From NCBI RefSeq assembly GCF_015550595.1, contig NZ_JADNBB010000023.1, positions 1 through 64,000 of the forward strand: a stretch of 64,000 nt of DNA, given 5' to 3'. Under the pieces are notes generated by a model. That model did no database searches. It worked only from the letters and a program-made list of their open reading frames with translations, and was not told the origin of the DNA. Source of the stretch: Parabacteroides goldsteinii. GTDB lineage: Bacteria; Bacteroidota; Bacteroidia; Bacteroidales; Tannerellaceae. This document shows, piece by piece, positions 53,001 through 63,830 of the stretch. Made by a program: the position numbers and the translations under genes. Every line of letters begins with the position of its first letter. The stretch's first letter is position 1.

Positions 53001-54059
53001 ATGAATGAAAATTTAAAAGTTCAGGGATTTTACCTGATAGATGTCGATGTGGTGGCTTTGAATAATGCAGGAAAGAACATTATGTCAAATTTTGATAATG
53101 CAGTAGCGACTAAAAGTATTATCAAGAATGGCCGTAACTATACTTATGTATCAGGACAGGCAGTTCGTTTTTGGTGGAGAGATTCTTTGCAAAAGAATTG
53201 TGGTTGGAAACTTTCTCCTGTAATTCGCGAAGATAAAATAGCATATACAAATGCTAATCCGATAGAATATCCGGATGATGATGTCTTTGGATACATGAGA
53301 GCCGCTTCTGAAGAGATTATTGATGATAAGGGAAAAAAGAAAAAGGTGAATGTCACTGTAACAAGGGTATCTCCTTTAAAAAATTCAGCAATAGTGTCGG
53401 CTTGTGCTGTGCGCCCGGTTGAAAACTGGTCCAGTATGGCACGTCAGGAAGGTGATTCAGTGCCTTATGGAAAACAGGAATATAGTGCAATAATGAAGGG
53501 CATGTTTAGCCTGGATTTGAATATGGTTGGAACTTTCTCTAATTATAATAAAACTGGTTTTCAGAATCTTTCAAAAAAATTGAAAGATGAAGCTATGGAA
53601 AATGGTTGTATTGAAAAAAATGATCCTTTTGTTACTGGACAAAAATTGATTCAACTCCCATTAGGAACTCGTGTTCAACGGGCTTGTGATACGATTAAAG
53701 CTTTAAAAAATATTTCAGGTGGAGCTATGCAAACCAATAATATGGGAGATGTAACTCCTAAATTTATAATTCTTGCATCGACTAATTCCGGTAATCATCC
53801 TTTCTCTCACGTTGTGTCAAGTTATGGTGATCGGGATGGGATGGTTAAGTTGAATATAAAGGGAATAAAAGAAGTTATTAATGAGTATCATGACGATTTT
53901 ATCGGGAAAATTTTCATAGGAAGAAGAAGTGGCTTTTTTGATGAGCAGGATGATGCTTTGATATCTTTGCAACAGGAATATCAAAATGTTATTGTCTATG
54001 GGCCTGTGAATGCAATGATTGATGCTTATTGTGAGCAAATAACTAATCTGATGAAATAA
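53001..54059 (+). CDS. cas7: Cas7 (Cst2/DevR) backbone subunit
   Basis: A protein of 352 residues of the RAMP superfamily that forms the helical backbone of Cascade along the crRNA. The start LKVQGFYLIDVDVVALNNAGK and the region YVSGQAVRFWWRDSLQKN fit Cst2/DevR. It overlaps cas5 by one base (TAATG). The length is normal. Confidence 0.93.
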   Translation: MNENLKVQGFYLIDVDVVALNNAGKNIMSNFDNAVATKSIIKNGRNYTYVSGQAVRFWWRDSLQKNCGWKLSPVIREDKIAYTNANPIEYPDDDVFGYMRAASEEIIDDKGKKKKVNVTVTRVSPLKNSAIVSACAVRPVENWSSMARQEGDSVPYGKQEYSAIMKGMFSLDLNMVGTFSNYNKTGFQNLSKKLKDEAMENGCIEKNDPFVTGQKLIQLPLGTRVQRACDTIKALKNISGGAMQTNNMGDVTPKFIILASTNSGNHPFSHVVSSYGDRDGMVKLNIKGIKEVINEYHDDFIGKIFIGRRSGFFDEQDDALISLQQEYQNVIVYGPVNAMIDAYCEQITNLMK

Positions 54060-54736
54060 TGAAGGCTTACCGTATTAAAATAAGTTCATGGACTTCAAGT
54101 TTTCGCTATCCCAATATTATATCCGGGTTCCAGCCGACATTGCTTGTTCCTCCTATTAGTACGGTATTGGGAATATTGAATGCCTGTGCTGGTAAATATC
54201 TTGTTCACAGTGAATTGCTTTTAGGCTATTATTTTGAATATGAGGGAAAATCCGTTGATTTGGAAACAATCTATCAGGTTGAACTAGACTCAAAAAACAT
54301 TCCCAAAAATCAAGTGAAATCCAATGTGATTAGAAGAGAGTTTCTTTTTGAAAACTGTCTGTATCTTTATTTAGTTGATTTAGAGTTGGTGAGATACTTT
54401 CGTAATCCCTACTATTCTATTTTGTTAGGAAGAAGTTCGGATTTAGCTTCTGTCAACTCTATAGAAGAGGTTGAATTGAATGAAGTTATAGGTGCATGTA
54501 AGATTAAAGGACAAATTGTACCTTTTAAAGAAAATTGTTTACCGGGGGCTATACAGGCATTGCCAAAATATTTTACGGAAACAATACCTCGTAATAACAT
54601 AGGAACTGAAGCTTATTCTGTTATACCGTATAATGCAGCTGATGTACAGACACATTTAACTGCGTATAGAGATTGTATTGAAGAAAAACAAATTGATATT
54701 TATTTTCATCAATTGAATTTTGCCGAATATATATGA
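54059..54736 (+). CDS. cas5: Cas5 subunit (type I-B)
   Basis: A protein of 225 residues, RAMP fold, that caps the 5' handle of the crRNA in Cascade. The N-terminus KAYRIKISSWTSSFRYPN is the typical Cas5 beta-alpha-beta start, and FQPTLLVPPISTVLGIL is the conserved P-rich loop. It overlaps cas7 by one base and cas3 by 4 bp (ATGA), indicating one translation unit. Confidence 0.93.
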   Translation: MKAYRIKISSWTSSFRYPNIISGFQPTLLVPPISTVLGILNACAGKYLVHSELLLGYYFEYEGKSVDLETIYQVELDSKNIPKNQVKSNVIRREFLFENCLYLYLVDLELVRYFRNPYYSILLGRSSDLASVNSIEEVELNEVIGACKIKGQIVPFKENCLPGAIQALPKYFTETIPRNNIGTEAYSVIPYNAADVQTHLTAYRDCIEEKQIDIYFHQLNFAEYI

Positions 54737-57015
54737 GCATGACTCTTCCTCAGAAACCTCAGGTTCTGGCTAAGTCAGAACCTAAGGTTTCTTTAAAACA
54801 GCATATAGATGATTGTTTAATCATCTATGAACAGTTGGTTAAGTGCTTTCCTAATTTGCCCTTGGCGGATCGTAAAGTATTTTGGAAACTAGTGCATGAC
54901 AGTATCGTATTTCATGATACAGGAAAGTCGCATAGTGAGTTTCAACGCATACTTTATAAATACTCACCAAATACCTGGAACCATCAAAGACATGAAATAT
55001 TTTCACTTTACTTTATTAAACAAGCTGATATTCCAGATAAATGGAAAGAGCTTATATATTATGCAGTGATAGGACATCATAGAAGCCTTGATGAAACATA
55101 TGAATTTGTTCTTGATAATTATGTATCAGTTGCTCGACCAGATTGGTATTCATGTGATAATCTGTCTTTTGAAGATGAATGTGGAAAGTTATGGAGAAAT
55201 AAAATTTGGAAGATCTTAAATGTTTATGGTTTTCAAAAGATCAACGATGATATTATAGATATTGTTTCTCTTGTAAAATCATACCATCATACTCCTTGTT
55301 GTTTGTCGGATAATGTATTTATGCGATGTTTATTGCTGATTGGATTTGTGAAACAATGTGACCATCTGGCATCCGCTGGTATTACAAGACTTTATAAATT
55401 GTCTGATGCTAATTTTTCTTTTTTATTTGAGTATTCTTTATATAAACATCAAGAAGAAGCATATCAACTCATAGGTAATGTAATATTATCGTCTCCAACC
55501 GGATCAGGAAAAACAGAAACATCTATTTTGTGGTTAAAACGTCAATTAGAAAAAAGAGGTGAAGGTCGAATATTTTATGTATTACCTTACACAGCTTCCA
55601 TTAATGCCATGTATGAAAGACTAAATATGAAGTTTAGTGATGGTTATGCATCTAGTGATACTCATTGGGTCGGAATGCTTCATGGAAAACTGTCACAATA
55701 TATAGAGAATAAGATGTCATCTGATAAATCTTGGAATGCAACGGGAAGGGAACAACTGATACAAGATTTTAAAACATTAGTTACTCCAATGAAAATAGTT
55801 ACTCCTTTTCAATTGTTGAAGTATTTATTTGGACTAAAAGGTTTTGAAAAGGGAATGTCGGAGTGGTCAGGTGGATATTTTATTTTTGATGAGATCCATG
55901 CTTATGATAGTAAAACATTTGCTCAGATTATAGTTTTATTAGAATTTTGCTCGCGATATATGAATGTAAATGTTTTTATAATGACTGCAACTTTACCTTC
56001 GTTTATGTTGCATATTTTAGAACGGGCAATAGGTGAACATAGCAGAGTAGTTGCAGATGAAAATTTGTATAAAAAATTTGATAGACATAAAATTAGTATA
56101 GAAGAAGGAGTATTACAGGATTCGTTAGATTTAATTCAAAAGGATCTTGATGAGGGAAAAAAGGTTCTTGTTGTATGTAATACAGTTGAACAAGCACAAA
56201 ATGTTTATAAGAGTCTCTATATTCAGGGAAGCAAATTATTACTTCATGGTTCATTTAATGCAGAAGATCGTAATAAAAAAGAAATTAAACTTCAAAATGA
56301 GGAGATAAAGCTATTAGTAGGAACTCAGGCTATAGAAGTTAGTCTGGATATTGATTATGATACGATTTATACAGAGCCAGCTCCTTTGGATGCATTAGTT
56401 CAGCGCTTTGGTCGAGTGAACAGGAAACGTCAAAAGGGGCTTTGTGTTTGTCATGTTTTTGATACGCAAAATGAAAAAGATAAGTTCATTTATAATGAAG
56501 CGGTTGTTTCTCGTTCGATAGAAATCCTCTATAAAATAGAGGAAAAAGATAATGGGGTCATTCATGAGAAAGATTTACAAGCATATATTGATAAGGTATA
56601 TCCAGATTGGGAGGATTGTCAAAAAGAGGATTTTGATATAACCTATGAAATGTTGTCTTTAAGTATACGTAATCGATTGAAACCTTTAGCCTATGATGAA
56701 AAATCGGAAGATATGTTTTATAAACAATTCGATGGTATTAAGGTTCTTCCTGTTTGTTTAGTACAACAATATCAAAAATACCTTGATTCATGTCAATTAA
56801 TAAAGGCTGAAGGATTATTGGTTTCAATTAGAGAGAGTCGTTTTTTCGCATTGTTAAAAAATAATGAAATAAGTAGAGAGACTTTTTGTTATACTAAAAT
56901 GAATGACGACAGACTCAATAATAAATCTATCTTGGTTATGAAACGAGCTTATAATGAGGAAATAGGGCTTCAGATATCTAAAATAGATAATATGAATGAA
57001 CAATTGTTTTTATGA
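54733..57015 (+). CDS. cas3: Cas3 helicase-nuclease
   Basis: A protein of 760 residues with both effector parts. The HD nuclease has His24, His61-Asp62 (FHDTGKS), His87 and His115-His116 (IGHHRSLDE). The SF2 helicase has Walker A SPTGSGKT (residues 254-261), DEIH box 386-389, motif III MTATLP and motif VI VQRFGRVNR. It degrades target DNA recruited by Cascade. All catalytic residues are present, so the interference step looks intact. Confidence 0.97.
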   Translation: MSMTLPQKPQVLAKSEPKVSLKQHIDDCLIIYEQLVKCFPNLPLADRKVFWKLVHDSIVFHDTGKSHSEFQRILYKYSPNTWNHQRHEIFSLYFIKQADIPDKWKELIYYAVIGHHRSLDETYEFVLDNYVSVARPDWYSCDNLSFEDECGKLWRNKIWKILNVYGFQKINDDIIDIVSLVKSYHHTPCCLSDNVFMRCLLLIGFVKQCDHLASAGITRLYKLSDANFSFLFEYSLYKHQEEAYQLIGNVILSSPTGSGKTETSILWLKRQLEKRGEGRIFYVLPYTASINAMYERLNMKFSDGYASSDTHWVGMLHGKLSQYIENKMSSDKSWNATGREQLIQDFKTLVTPMKIVTPFQLLKYLFGLKGFEKGMSEWSGGYFIFDEIHAYDSKTFAQIIVLLEFCSRYMNVNVFIMTATLPSFMLHILERAIGEHSRVVADENLYKKFDRHKISIEEGVLQDSLDLIQKDLDEGKKVLVVCNTVEQAQNVYKSLYIQGSKLLLHGSFNAEDRNKKEIKLQNEEIKLLVGTQAIEVSLDIDYDTIYTEPAPLDALVQRFGRVNRKRQKGLCVCHVFDTQNEKDKFIYNEAVVSRSIEILYKIEEKDNGVIHEKDLQAYIDKVYPDWEDCQKEDFDITYEMLSLSIRNRLKPLAYDEKSEDMFYKQFDGIKVLPVCLVQQYQKYLDSCQLIKAEGLLVSIRESRFFALLKNNEISRETFCYTKMNDDRLNNKSILVMKRAYNEEIGLQISKIDNMNEQLFL

Positions 57016-57036
57016 TTAATTATAATCAAACTTGTT

Positions 57037-57552
57037 ATGCAAATCACCGGAACACATTTCAATTATTATCAAATATGCAAACGAAAACTTTGGTTGTTTG
57101 CTAATGGTATCAATTTTGAGCATACTTCAGATTTGGTGTATGAGGGAAAATTGATCCATGAAGATTCTTATCCACAACGTTCAAGTAAATATGAAGAGGT
57201 TGAGATCGATGGGATTAAAGTGGATTATTATGATGCAACGAACAAAGTAATTCATGAGATAAAAAAATCTGATAAAATAGAAACAGCGCATGAATGGCAA
57301 TTGAAGTACTATTTATATGTTTTTGAACGTAATGGTATTGTTGGTTGTTCCGGTGTTTTAGAGTATCCGACATTGAGACAGACAAAACAAGTCGTGTTAA
57401 GTGATGTTGACAGAGAGACGCTGAATGAAATGAAAGGAGAGATCAGCCAAATAATTCATTCGGATATTTGTCCTCCTAAAGATAAAAAGCGTATCTGTAA
57501 AAACTGTAGTTATTATGATTTTTGTTATATTGTAGAACCAGATGATTTATGA
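57037..57552 (+). CDS. cas4: Cas4 nuclease
   Basis: A protein of 171 residues. The PD-(D/E)xK site is in VIHEIKK (Glu74, Lys76) with Asp63 upstream. The 4Fe-4S ligands are Cys14 and the C-terminal Cys154, Cys157 and Cys163 (RICKNCSYYDFC). It selects PAM-flanked prespacers and trims them during adaptation with Cas1-Cas2. It overlaps cas1 by 4 bp. Confidence 0.95.
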   Translation: MQITGTHFNYYQICKRKLWLFANGINFEHTSDLVYEGKLIHEDSYPQRSSKYEEVEIDGIKVDYYDATNKVIHEIKKSDKIETAHEWQLKYYLYVFERNGIVGCSGVLEYPTLRQTKQVVLSDVDRETLNEMKGEISQIIHSDICPPKDKKRICKNCSYYDFCYIVEPDDL

Positions 57553-58565
57553 AAAAGACATTTTATTTGTTCAATCCCGGAATATTGGAGCGAAAAGATA
57601 ATACCTTGAAATTTATTCCTTATTCAGATGATGAGGATGGACGAGAGGTTTTGGGGACTCCCCGGTATTTGCCTATTGAAGATATCAATGAATTTTATGT
57701 GTTCGGTTCTTTGCGTGCCAATAGTTCATTGTTTAATTTTCTGGGGCAGAAAGATATTGCAATGCACTTTTTTGATTATTATGAAAACTATACAGGTTCG
57801 TTTATGCCGAGGGATTCTTTGCTTTCTGGAAGGATGATTTTAGCTCAGACATCTGCTTATCAATCAAAAAAGAAACGTATGGTAATTGCACGAAAGTTCA
57901 TTGAAGGAGCAGCTTATAATATGGTAAAAAATCTGCAGTATTATAATCGCAGAGGAAAAGACATGGCAGATATTATGGATATAATCAATAATTATGCTGA
58001 GAAAATTTCTGATACGGAGTCTGTAGATGAATTGATGGGGGTAGAAGGAATGATCCGTCAAACATATTATGAGGCTTTCAATTTGATCTTAAATGAGTTT
58101 GAAATGGGCTCTCGGACAAAACAACCTCCACAGAATGAAGTAAATGCTTTAATGTCGTTTGGAAACATGATGTGTTATACTTTATGTTTGAGGGCTATAC
58201 ATCAAACACAACTCAATCCGACTATCAGTTATTTACATACCCCTGGTGAGCGACGTTATTCATTGGCTTTGGATGTGGCTGAGATTTTTAAGCCTATCAT
58301 TGTAGATCGAGTGATTTTTAAGGTTCTAAATCGTAAAGAGATACAAAGTAAACATTTTGACAAGAAGTTAAATAAATGCTTGCTAAACTCATCAGGAAAA
58401 AAGATATTTGTAAAAGCGGTTGAAGATCGGCTGGAAGAAACGATACAGCATCGTTCCCTGGGTAGAAAAGTTAGTTACAGACATTTGATCAAACTGGAAT
58501 GTTATAAGTTAGCTAAGCATTTATTGGAAATAGAGGAATATAAACCTTTTAAAATGTATTGGTAA
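57549..58565 (+). CDS. cas1: Cas1 integrase (type I-B)
   Basis: A protein of 338 residues. Metal ligands are visible at Glu166 (GVEGMIRQ), His230 (YLHTPGERR) and Asp242/Glu245 (LDVAEIFKP). It integrates new spacers at the leader end with Cas2. Full length and intact catalytic residues suggest active adaptation, consistent with the size of the array. cas2 begins at the overlapping TAATG. Confidence 0.97.
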   Translation: MKKTFYLFNPGILERKDNTLKFIPYSDDEDGREVLGTPRYLPIEDINEFYVFGSLRANSSLFNFLGQKDIAMHFFDYYENYTGSFMPRDSLLSGRMILAQTSAYQSKKKRMVIARKFIEGAAYNMVKNLQYYNRRGKDMADIMDIINNYAEKISDTESVDELMGVEGMIRQTYYEAFNLILNEFEMGSRTKQPPQNEVNALMSFGNMMCYTLCLRAIHQTQLNPTISYLHTPGERRYSLALDVAEIFKPIIVDRVIFKVLNRKEIQSKHFDKKLNKCLLNSSGKKIFVKAVEDRLEETIQHRSLGRKVSYRHLIKLECYKLAKHLLEIEEYKPFKMYW

Positions 58566-58828
58566 TGTATGTGATCTTAGTTTATGATTGTGGAGAAAAA
58601 CGGGTTGCGAAGATGTTAAAACTTTGTCGACGTTATTTGAACTGGATCCAGAATTCTGTCTTTGAAGGTGAGATCTCCGAAGTTCGTCTAAAGGAGTTGA
58701 TAATGCAGGCAGAAACCTTTATGGATAAGACCTGCGATAGTATCATTATTTTTAAGAATGCTTCAAAAGTGACAATGGATAAGCAGATTGTAGGTAAAGA
58801 ATGCAGCTCTATTGATATATTCCTGTAA
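58565..58828 (+). CDS. cas2: Cas2 adaptation protein
   Basis: A protein of 87 residues from the ATG at 58565 (a TTG six bases upstream is less likely). It has the ferredoxin-like fold, start MYVILVYDCGEKRVAKMLK with the conserved Asp8, and core YLNWIQNSVFEGEI. It bridges two Cas1 dimers. It is the last gene of the operon, 96 bp before the terminator-like hairpin. Confidence 0.96.
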   Translation: MYVILVYDCGEKRVAKMLKLCRRYLNWIQNSVFEGEISEVRLKELIMQAETFMDKTCDSIIIFKNASKVTMDKQIVGKECSSIDIFL

Positions 58829-58923
58829 TAATAGATATTTGTCGATCCTGTAATTTTTGAAATATACAGTGGTTGAAAATATGAAATAAGCTCTTTGACT
58901 TGTTGATTTATAGCTGTTTATGT

Positions 58924-58971
58924 AATATGTCGATCTCCAGTGTTTTTTATATTATTGGAGATCGACATATT
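58924..58971 (+). terminator. Perfect 16-bp hairpin after cas2
   Basis: AATATGTCGATCTCCA (58924-58939) and its exact reverse complement (58956-58971) enclose a 16-nt loop and are followed by TTTAT. It probably terminates the cas operon and separates it from the CRISPR leader. Confidence 0.7.
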
Positions 58972-59045
58972 TTATCAGGAAAAATGGTTGTTTTTAATTT
59001 TTGAACTTATTGATATTTATAAGTTTATGTTTTTGGGACGATAAG
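58972..59045 (+). promoter_or_regulatory. CRISPR leader and putative array promoter
   Basis: This is an A/T-rich stretch of 74 bp directly before the first repeat. TTG at 59001-59003 and TATGTTTT at 59026-59033, 22 nt apart, are weak -33/-7 candidates. Leader-proximal repeats are perfect while the far end is decayed, which supports the leader being on this side. Confidence 0.5.
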
Positions 59046-62000
59046 GTATTAATTGAACTAAGTAGAATAGAAATTATTTACCAGTAGCAGAGATTAAACC
59101 CCAATTCCGTATTAATTGAACTAAGTAGAATAGAAATTTGGTTTTAGGTCTAGTTCCGGTTCTTCTTCTTCCGTATTAATTGAACTAAGTAGAATAGAAA
59201 TAGTTTATCACTATCAACAACACAACATTCTAGTATCGTATTAATTGAACTAAGTAGAATAGAAATAGTTTATCACTATCAACAACACAACATTCTAGTA
59301 GTATTAATTGAACTAAGTAGAATAGAAATAAATAACTATTTTGTCGTTTGCCGTTTCGATCATAGTATTAATTGAACTAAGTAGAATAGAAATACTACAT
59401 GATAATAATATTCGGTCGGTTCATGGTACGTATTAATTGAACTAAGTAGAATAGAAATATAACACATACCGAAACTAAAACTACAACCGTGCGTATTAAT
59501 TGAACTAAGTAGAATAGAAATAATCTATATCTTTTTCAGGATTGATAATGTTAAGCAGTATTAATTGAACTAAGTAGAATAGAAATTCGTCAGATCAGGC
59601 ATTAACAGGTACATTTCAAGTGTATTAATTGAACTAAGTAGAATAGAAATGCTTTATTTCATAGATTGGTATATCTTTAGAAAATTCGTATTAATTGAAC
59701 TAAGTAGAATAGAAATTTGATTTAACCGTTAGTATTTCATTTACCTTGCTATTGTATTAATTGAACTAAGTAGAATAGAAATCGGATAAAATCAGCAACA
59801 CGATCACTGAATACAGGAGTATTAATTGAACTAAGTAGAATAGAAATTCAATCACAGCGACACCGGAATAAGGTTCATTCATTGTATTAATTGAACTAAG
59901 TAGAATAGAAATAACAGAATATATCATCAAGCAATGTAGATATATTTTGTATTAATTGAACTAAGTAGAATAGAAATAAGGTAAAAAGAAGGACAAAGAT
60001 AAAATACAAGAGGTATTAATTGAACTAAGTAGAATAGAAATTGTAATACGAACTTTACGTAATTGGTTCATATTTTAGTATTAATTGAACTAAGTAGAAT
60101 AGAAATATATTATGGATTCTATTTGTTTACGCGCTGTCTTTGAGTATTAATTGAACTAAGTAGAATAGAAATCAAGATTTGAAAGGCGGGGACTATTCAG
60201 GAGCATAGTATTAATTGAACTAAGTAGAATAGAAATTTAACCACCTCAAAAGCTGAAAATTCCTTATTATTGTATTAATTGAACTAAGTAGAATAGAAAT
60301 TAGATTGCTTTTTGAAAACGGCAATTCTCAAAAGTGTATTAATTGAACTAAGTAGAATAGAAATAGAATCTCGGCAAGCCAAATCGGAAGCTGCTGCAAG
60401 TATTAATTGAACTAAGTAGAATAGAAATGAAGATAACGGAGTTTTTAAGCTGATAGTATTATCGGTATTAATTGAACTAAGTAGAATAGAAATTGGGTTA
60501 TGCCCGCTTCTTTGTTTTTCTCTGCTGCGTATTAATTGAACTAAGTAGAATAGAAATGCAAAAAAGAAAATACAATCACCAACAAAAAAAATGTATTAAT
60601 TGAACTAAGTAGAATAGAAATTAAGTCTAGGGTAATGTTTGACTTACCCATATCAGCGTATTAATTGAACTAAGTAGAATAGAAATTCGCTAGATACCAT
60701 TTTAACTGTGTCCCCAATCCGTATTAATTGAACTAAGTAGAATAGAAATAAGTTTATGAACAACTATACTTTGGGACAAACACAGTATTAATTGAACTAA
60801 GTAGAATAGAAATTAGATCAAAATGGATATTCCGACCCGGGACTAGTTGGTATTAATTGAACTAAGTAGAATAGAAATGCACTCCTATCCAGTTGTATGA
60901 TACTTCTTTTGTGGGTATTAATTGAACTAAGTAGAATAGAAATGTAATACCATTGCGTAATAATACGTTGCTTACTGGTATTAATTGAACTAAGTAGAAT
61001 AGAAATCAAATACAGTAGTTTTGTACCAAGCATATCCGCTAAGTATTAATTGAACTAAGTAGAATAGAAATTTGAGTTGACACCTGATCTTATGCAAAAA
61101 AGATTGGTTGTATTAATTGAACTAAGTAGAATAGAAATAACCTTTTTCGCGTTCTTCCGGTTCAATATCAAAATGTATTAATTGAACTAAGTAGAATAGA
61201 AATCCCGTACCACAAAGGCAAAATAATTTAACCGATTTTCGTATTAATTGAACTAAGTAGAATAGAAATAGAGAAAGAATGGTTCAATATACCTGACTAC
61301 GGTGTATTAATTGAACTAAGTAGAATAGAAATGCTGAATAGATAAAGTTCCTTGTTCATTTTATTTAGCGTATTAATTGAACTAAGTAGAATAGAAATTC
61401 ATCTTAAACAAACCTCCCATGACAGAGCCTTTATAGTATTAATTGAACTAAGTAGAATAGAAATAAGATTTCGATGTCCTAAGAACCTATTATATGGATA
61501 GTATTAATTGAACTAAGTAGAATAGAAATGGATACACATCAGTTATAAAACTTAAATAATATGGTATTAATTGAACTAAGTAGAATAGAAATCTGATATA
61601 ATCGGGATGTGCTTTCATAGACAACATTGTATTAATTGAACTAAGTAGAATAGAAATTGGATTTTCAAAGATGAAATACACAGAACTCAAAGTATTAATT
61701 GAACTAAGTAGAATAGAAATATTAAATTATATGTAGTAAACAAACGTGACATGCTGTATTAATTGAACTAAGTAGAATAGAAATTCCGTGAGGACCGTGC
61801 AGTTTTTTCTAGTCAACAATGTATTAATTGAACTAAGTAGAATAGAAATGTTCAAGCAGCAAGATTGTTGCACCTATGACGCATTTGTATTAATTGAACT
61901 AAGTAGAATAGAAATCTCCCTCTTTTGTTGATCCGAACACTTCTGTACGCAGTATTAATTGAACTAAGTAGAATAGAAATTCGTTGACTCCAATAGATCC

Positions 62001-63715
62001 TGCCAGTTAATGCCCTGTATTAATTGAACTAAGTAGAATAGAAATGTTGAATCGATTACTAAAACTGATCCGCGTCGGCAAAGTATTAATTGAACTAAGT
62101 AGAATAGAAATATCAAAGCTAATCTCATTTAATTTAGCTTGCCTTTCCGTATTAATTGAACTAAGTAGAATAGAAATAGTCAATAGATGCTTGTAGGCTG
62201 AAAGCTATAACTTGTATTAATTGAACTAAGTAGAATAGAAATAGCATATAGTGTAACCAACAGTAGATTTAGTTTAGAGTATTAATTGAACTAAGTAGAA
62301 TAGAAATCTATATAGCTAAAGTCAAGACCTAATTGTCTTTGTGTATTAATTGAACTAAGTAGAATAGAAATTTATAAACAATGGCTTTACGTTTTAATCC
62401 TTCTTCGTATTAATTGAACTAAGTAGAATAGAAATTTTATTCATTTCCTTTTTTATGAGGGAGGTAGAATAGTATTAATTGAACTAAGTAGAATAGAAAT
62501 AAAAAACTGTCAACGTGTCACATCTTCTTGCCTCGTATTAATTGAACTAAGTAGAATAGAAATGCAGGACAAGTATAAGAGCTACCACACATGCTTCTAT
62601 GTATTAATTGAACTAAGTAGAATAGAAATTGAATTTAGACGCGGCCGTATATTAGACATTTGCGGTATTAATTGAACTAAGTAGAATAGAAATGACATTT
62701 ATAATATTCTTTTGTTCCGGCAGGTAACGGTATTAATTGAACTAAGTAGAATAGAAATAATACAAGTACAACAAAAACTCATTTTCGGCAAATTGTATTA
62801 ATTGAACTAAGTAGAATAGAAATAGAATAACCAAAGCAGTTTGAATTTCTTTGCAGCCGAGTATTAATTGAACTAAGTAGAATAGAAATTCGACATAAAT
62901 TCCCCTTTTTTCGTAGTTATTTAGTATTAATTGAACTAAGTAGAATAGAAATTTGTTAATAAACTTAATTGCAACCGGCAATGATACAGTATTAATTGAA
63001 CTAAGTAGAATAGAAATATGCCAGAAACTCCGATAAGTTGATTCGTTTACGAATGTATTAATTGAACTAAGTAGAATAAAAATTCATTAATACATTCGGC
63101 TCCAGGCTTTATTTCGATGTATTAATTGAACTAAGTAGAATAGAAATATGGAAAGAAAAGGAAGAGGCGGTAAAAAAGAAAGGTATTAATTGAACTAAGT
63201 AGAATAGAAATAAAGTAAGCTGACTTTTTTTTGTGTGGGTGTTCCCCTGGTATTAATTGAACTAAGTAGAATAGAAATACCGTTCAGATATGCCTTTTCT
63301 AACAAGTACTTTAGGTATTAATTGAACTAAGTAGAATAGAAATTTAGCTTAGAAACTCATTGATTAGTTTGATTTTCGTATTAATTGAACTAAGTAGAAT
63401 AGAAATTACTTAAATTGTACTTTTAGGGTAAACAGCATCCGTATTAATTGAACTAAGTAGAATAGAAATACAATAACAATTTCATCTTTCTGTGACAATT
63501 GCTCTGGTATTAATTGAACTAAGTAGAATAGAAATTCACGCAGGACTGGAGCAAATTCTTTTTTATAATGGTGTATTAATTGAACTAAGTAGAATAGAAA
63601 TCGTACGGGGAGATCGCTCGATGCACCTGTTCGCGGGTATTAATTGAACTAAGTAGAATAGAAATGATGGTGCTGAATAGTTCCAATCTTCATTACCTTG
63701 TATTAATTGAACTAA
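59046..63715 (+). CRISPR. Type I-B CRISPR array, 72 spacers
   Basis: The repeat is 29 nt, beginning GTATTAATTG and ending AATAGAAAT, without a strong internal palindrome. Counting every copy gives 72 full repeats plus a truncated 16-nt copy at 63700-63715, hence 72 spacers of about 33-38 nt (repeat starts spaced 62-67 bp). Repeats are almost all identical; the copy at 63055 has a G-to-A change near its 3' end. Spacers 3 and 4 (59202-59237 and 59267-59300) are duplicates. The array is directly downstream of cas2. Spacer targets cannot be determined from sequence alone. Confidence 0.99.
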
Positions 63716-63794
63716 CAAATCTCAACTAATATAAATAGAATGAATTAAAATATGGGGTTTACAGCCTTAATTGTATCCCTCCACCGATTTTTTG

Positions 63795-63802
63795 TATCTT
63801 TG
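63795..63802 (+). promoter_or_regulatory. -7 element of ABC-F gene
   Basis: TATCTTTG followed by C matches TAnnTTTGC, 29 bp upstream of the start. Confidence 0.55.
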
Positions 63803-63830
63803 CCCCTCAAAGTAAAGTACAAAAGGCAAT

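Noticed and set aside
60818-62981. Open frames on the minus strand inside the CRISPR array (repeat-encoded FLFYLVQLI peptides)
   Set aside because: They arise from the antisense translation of the 29-nt repeat, which lacks stops in that frame; there is no gene-like composition or start.
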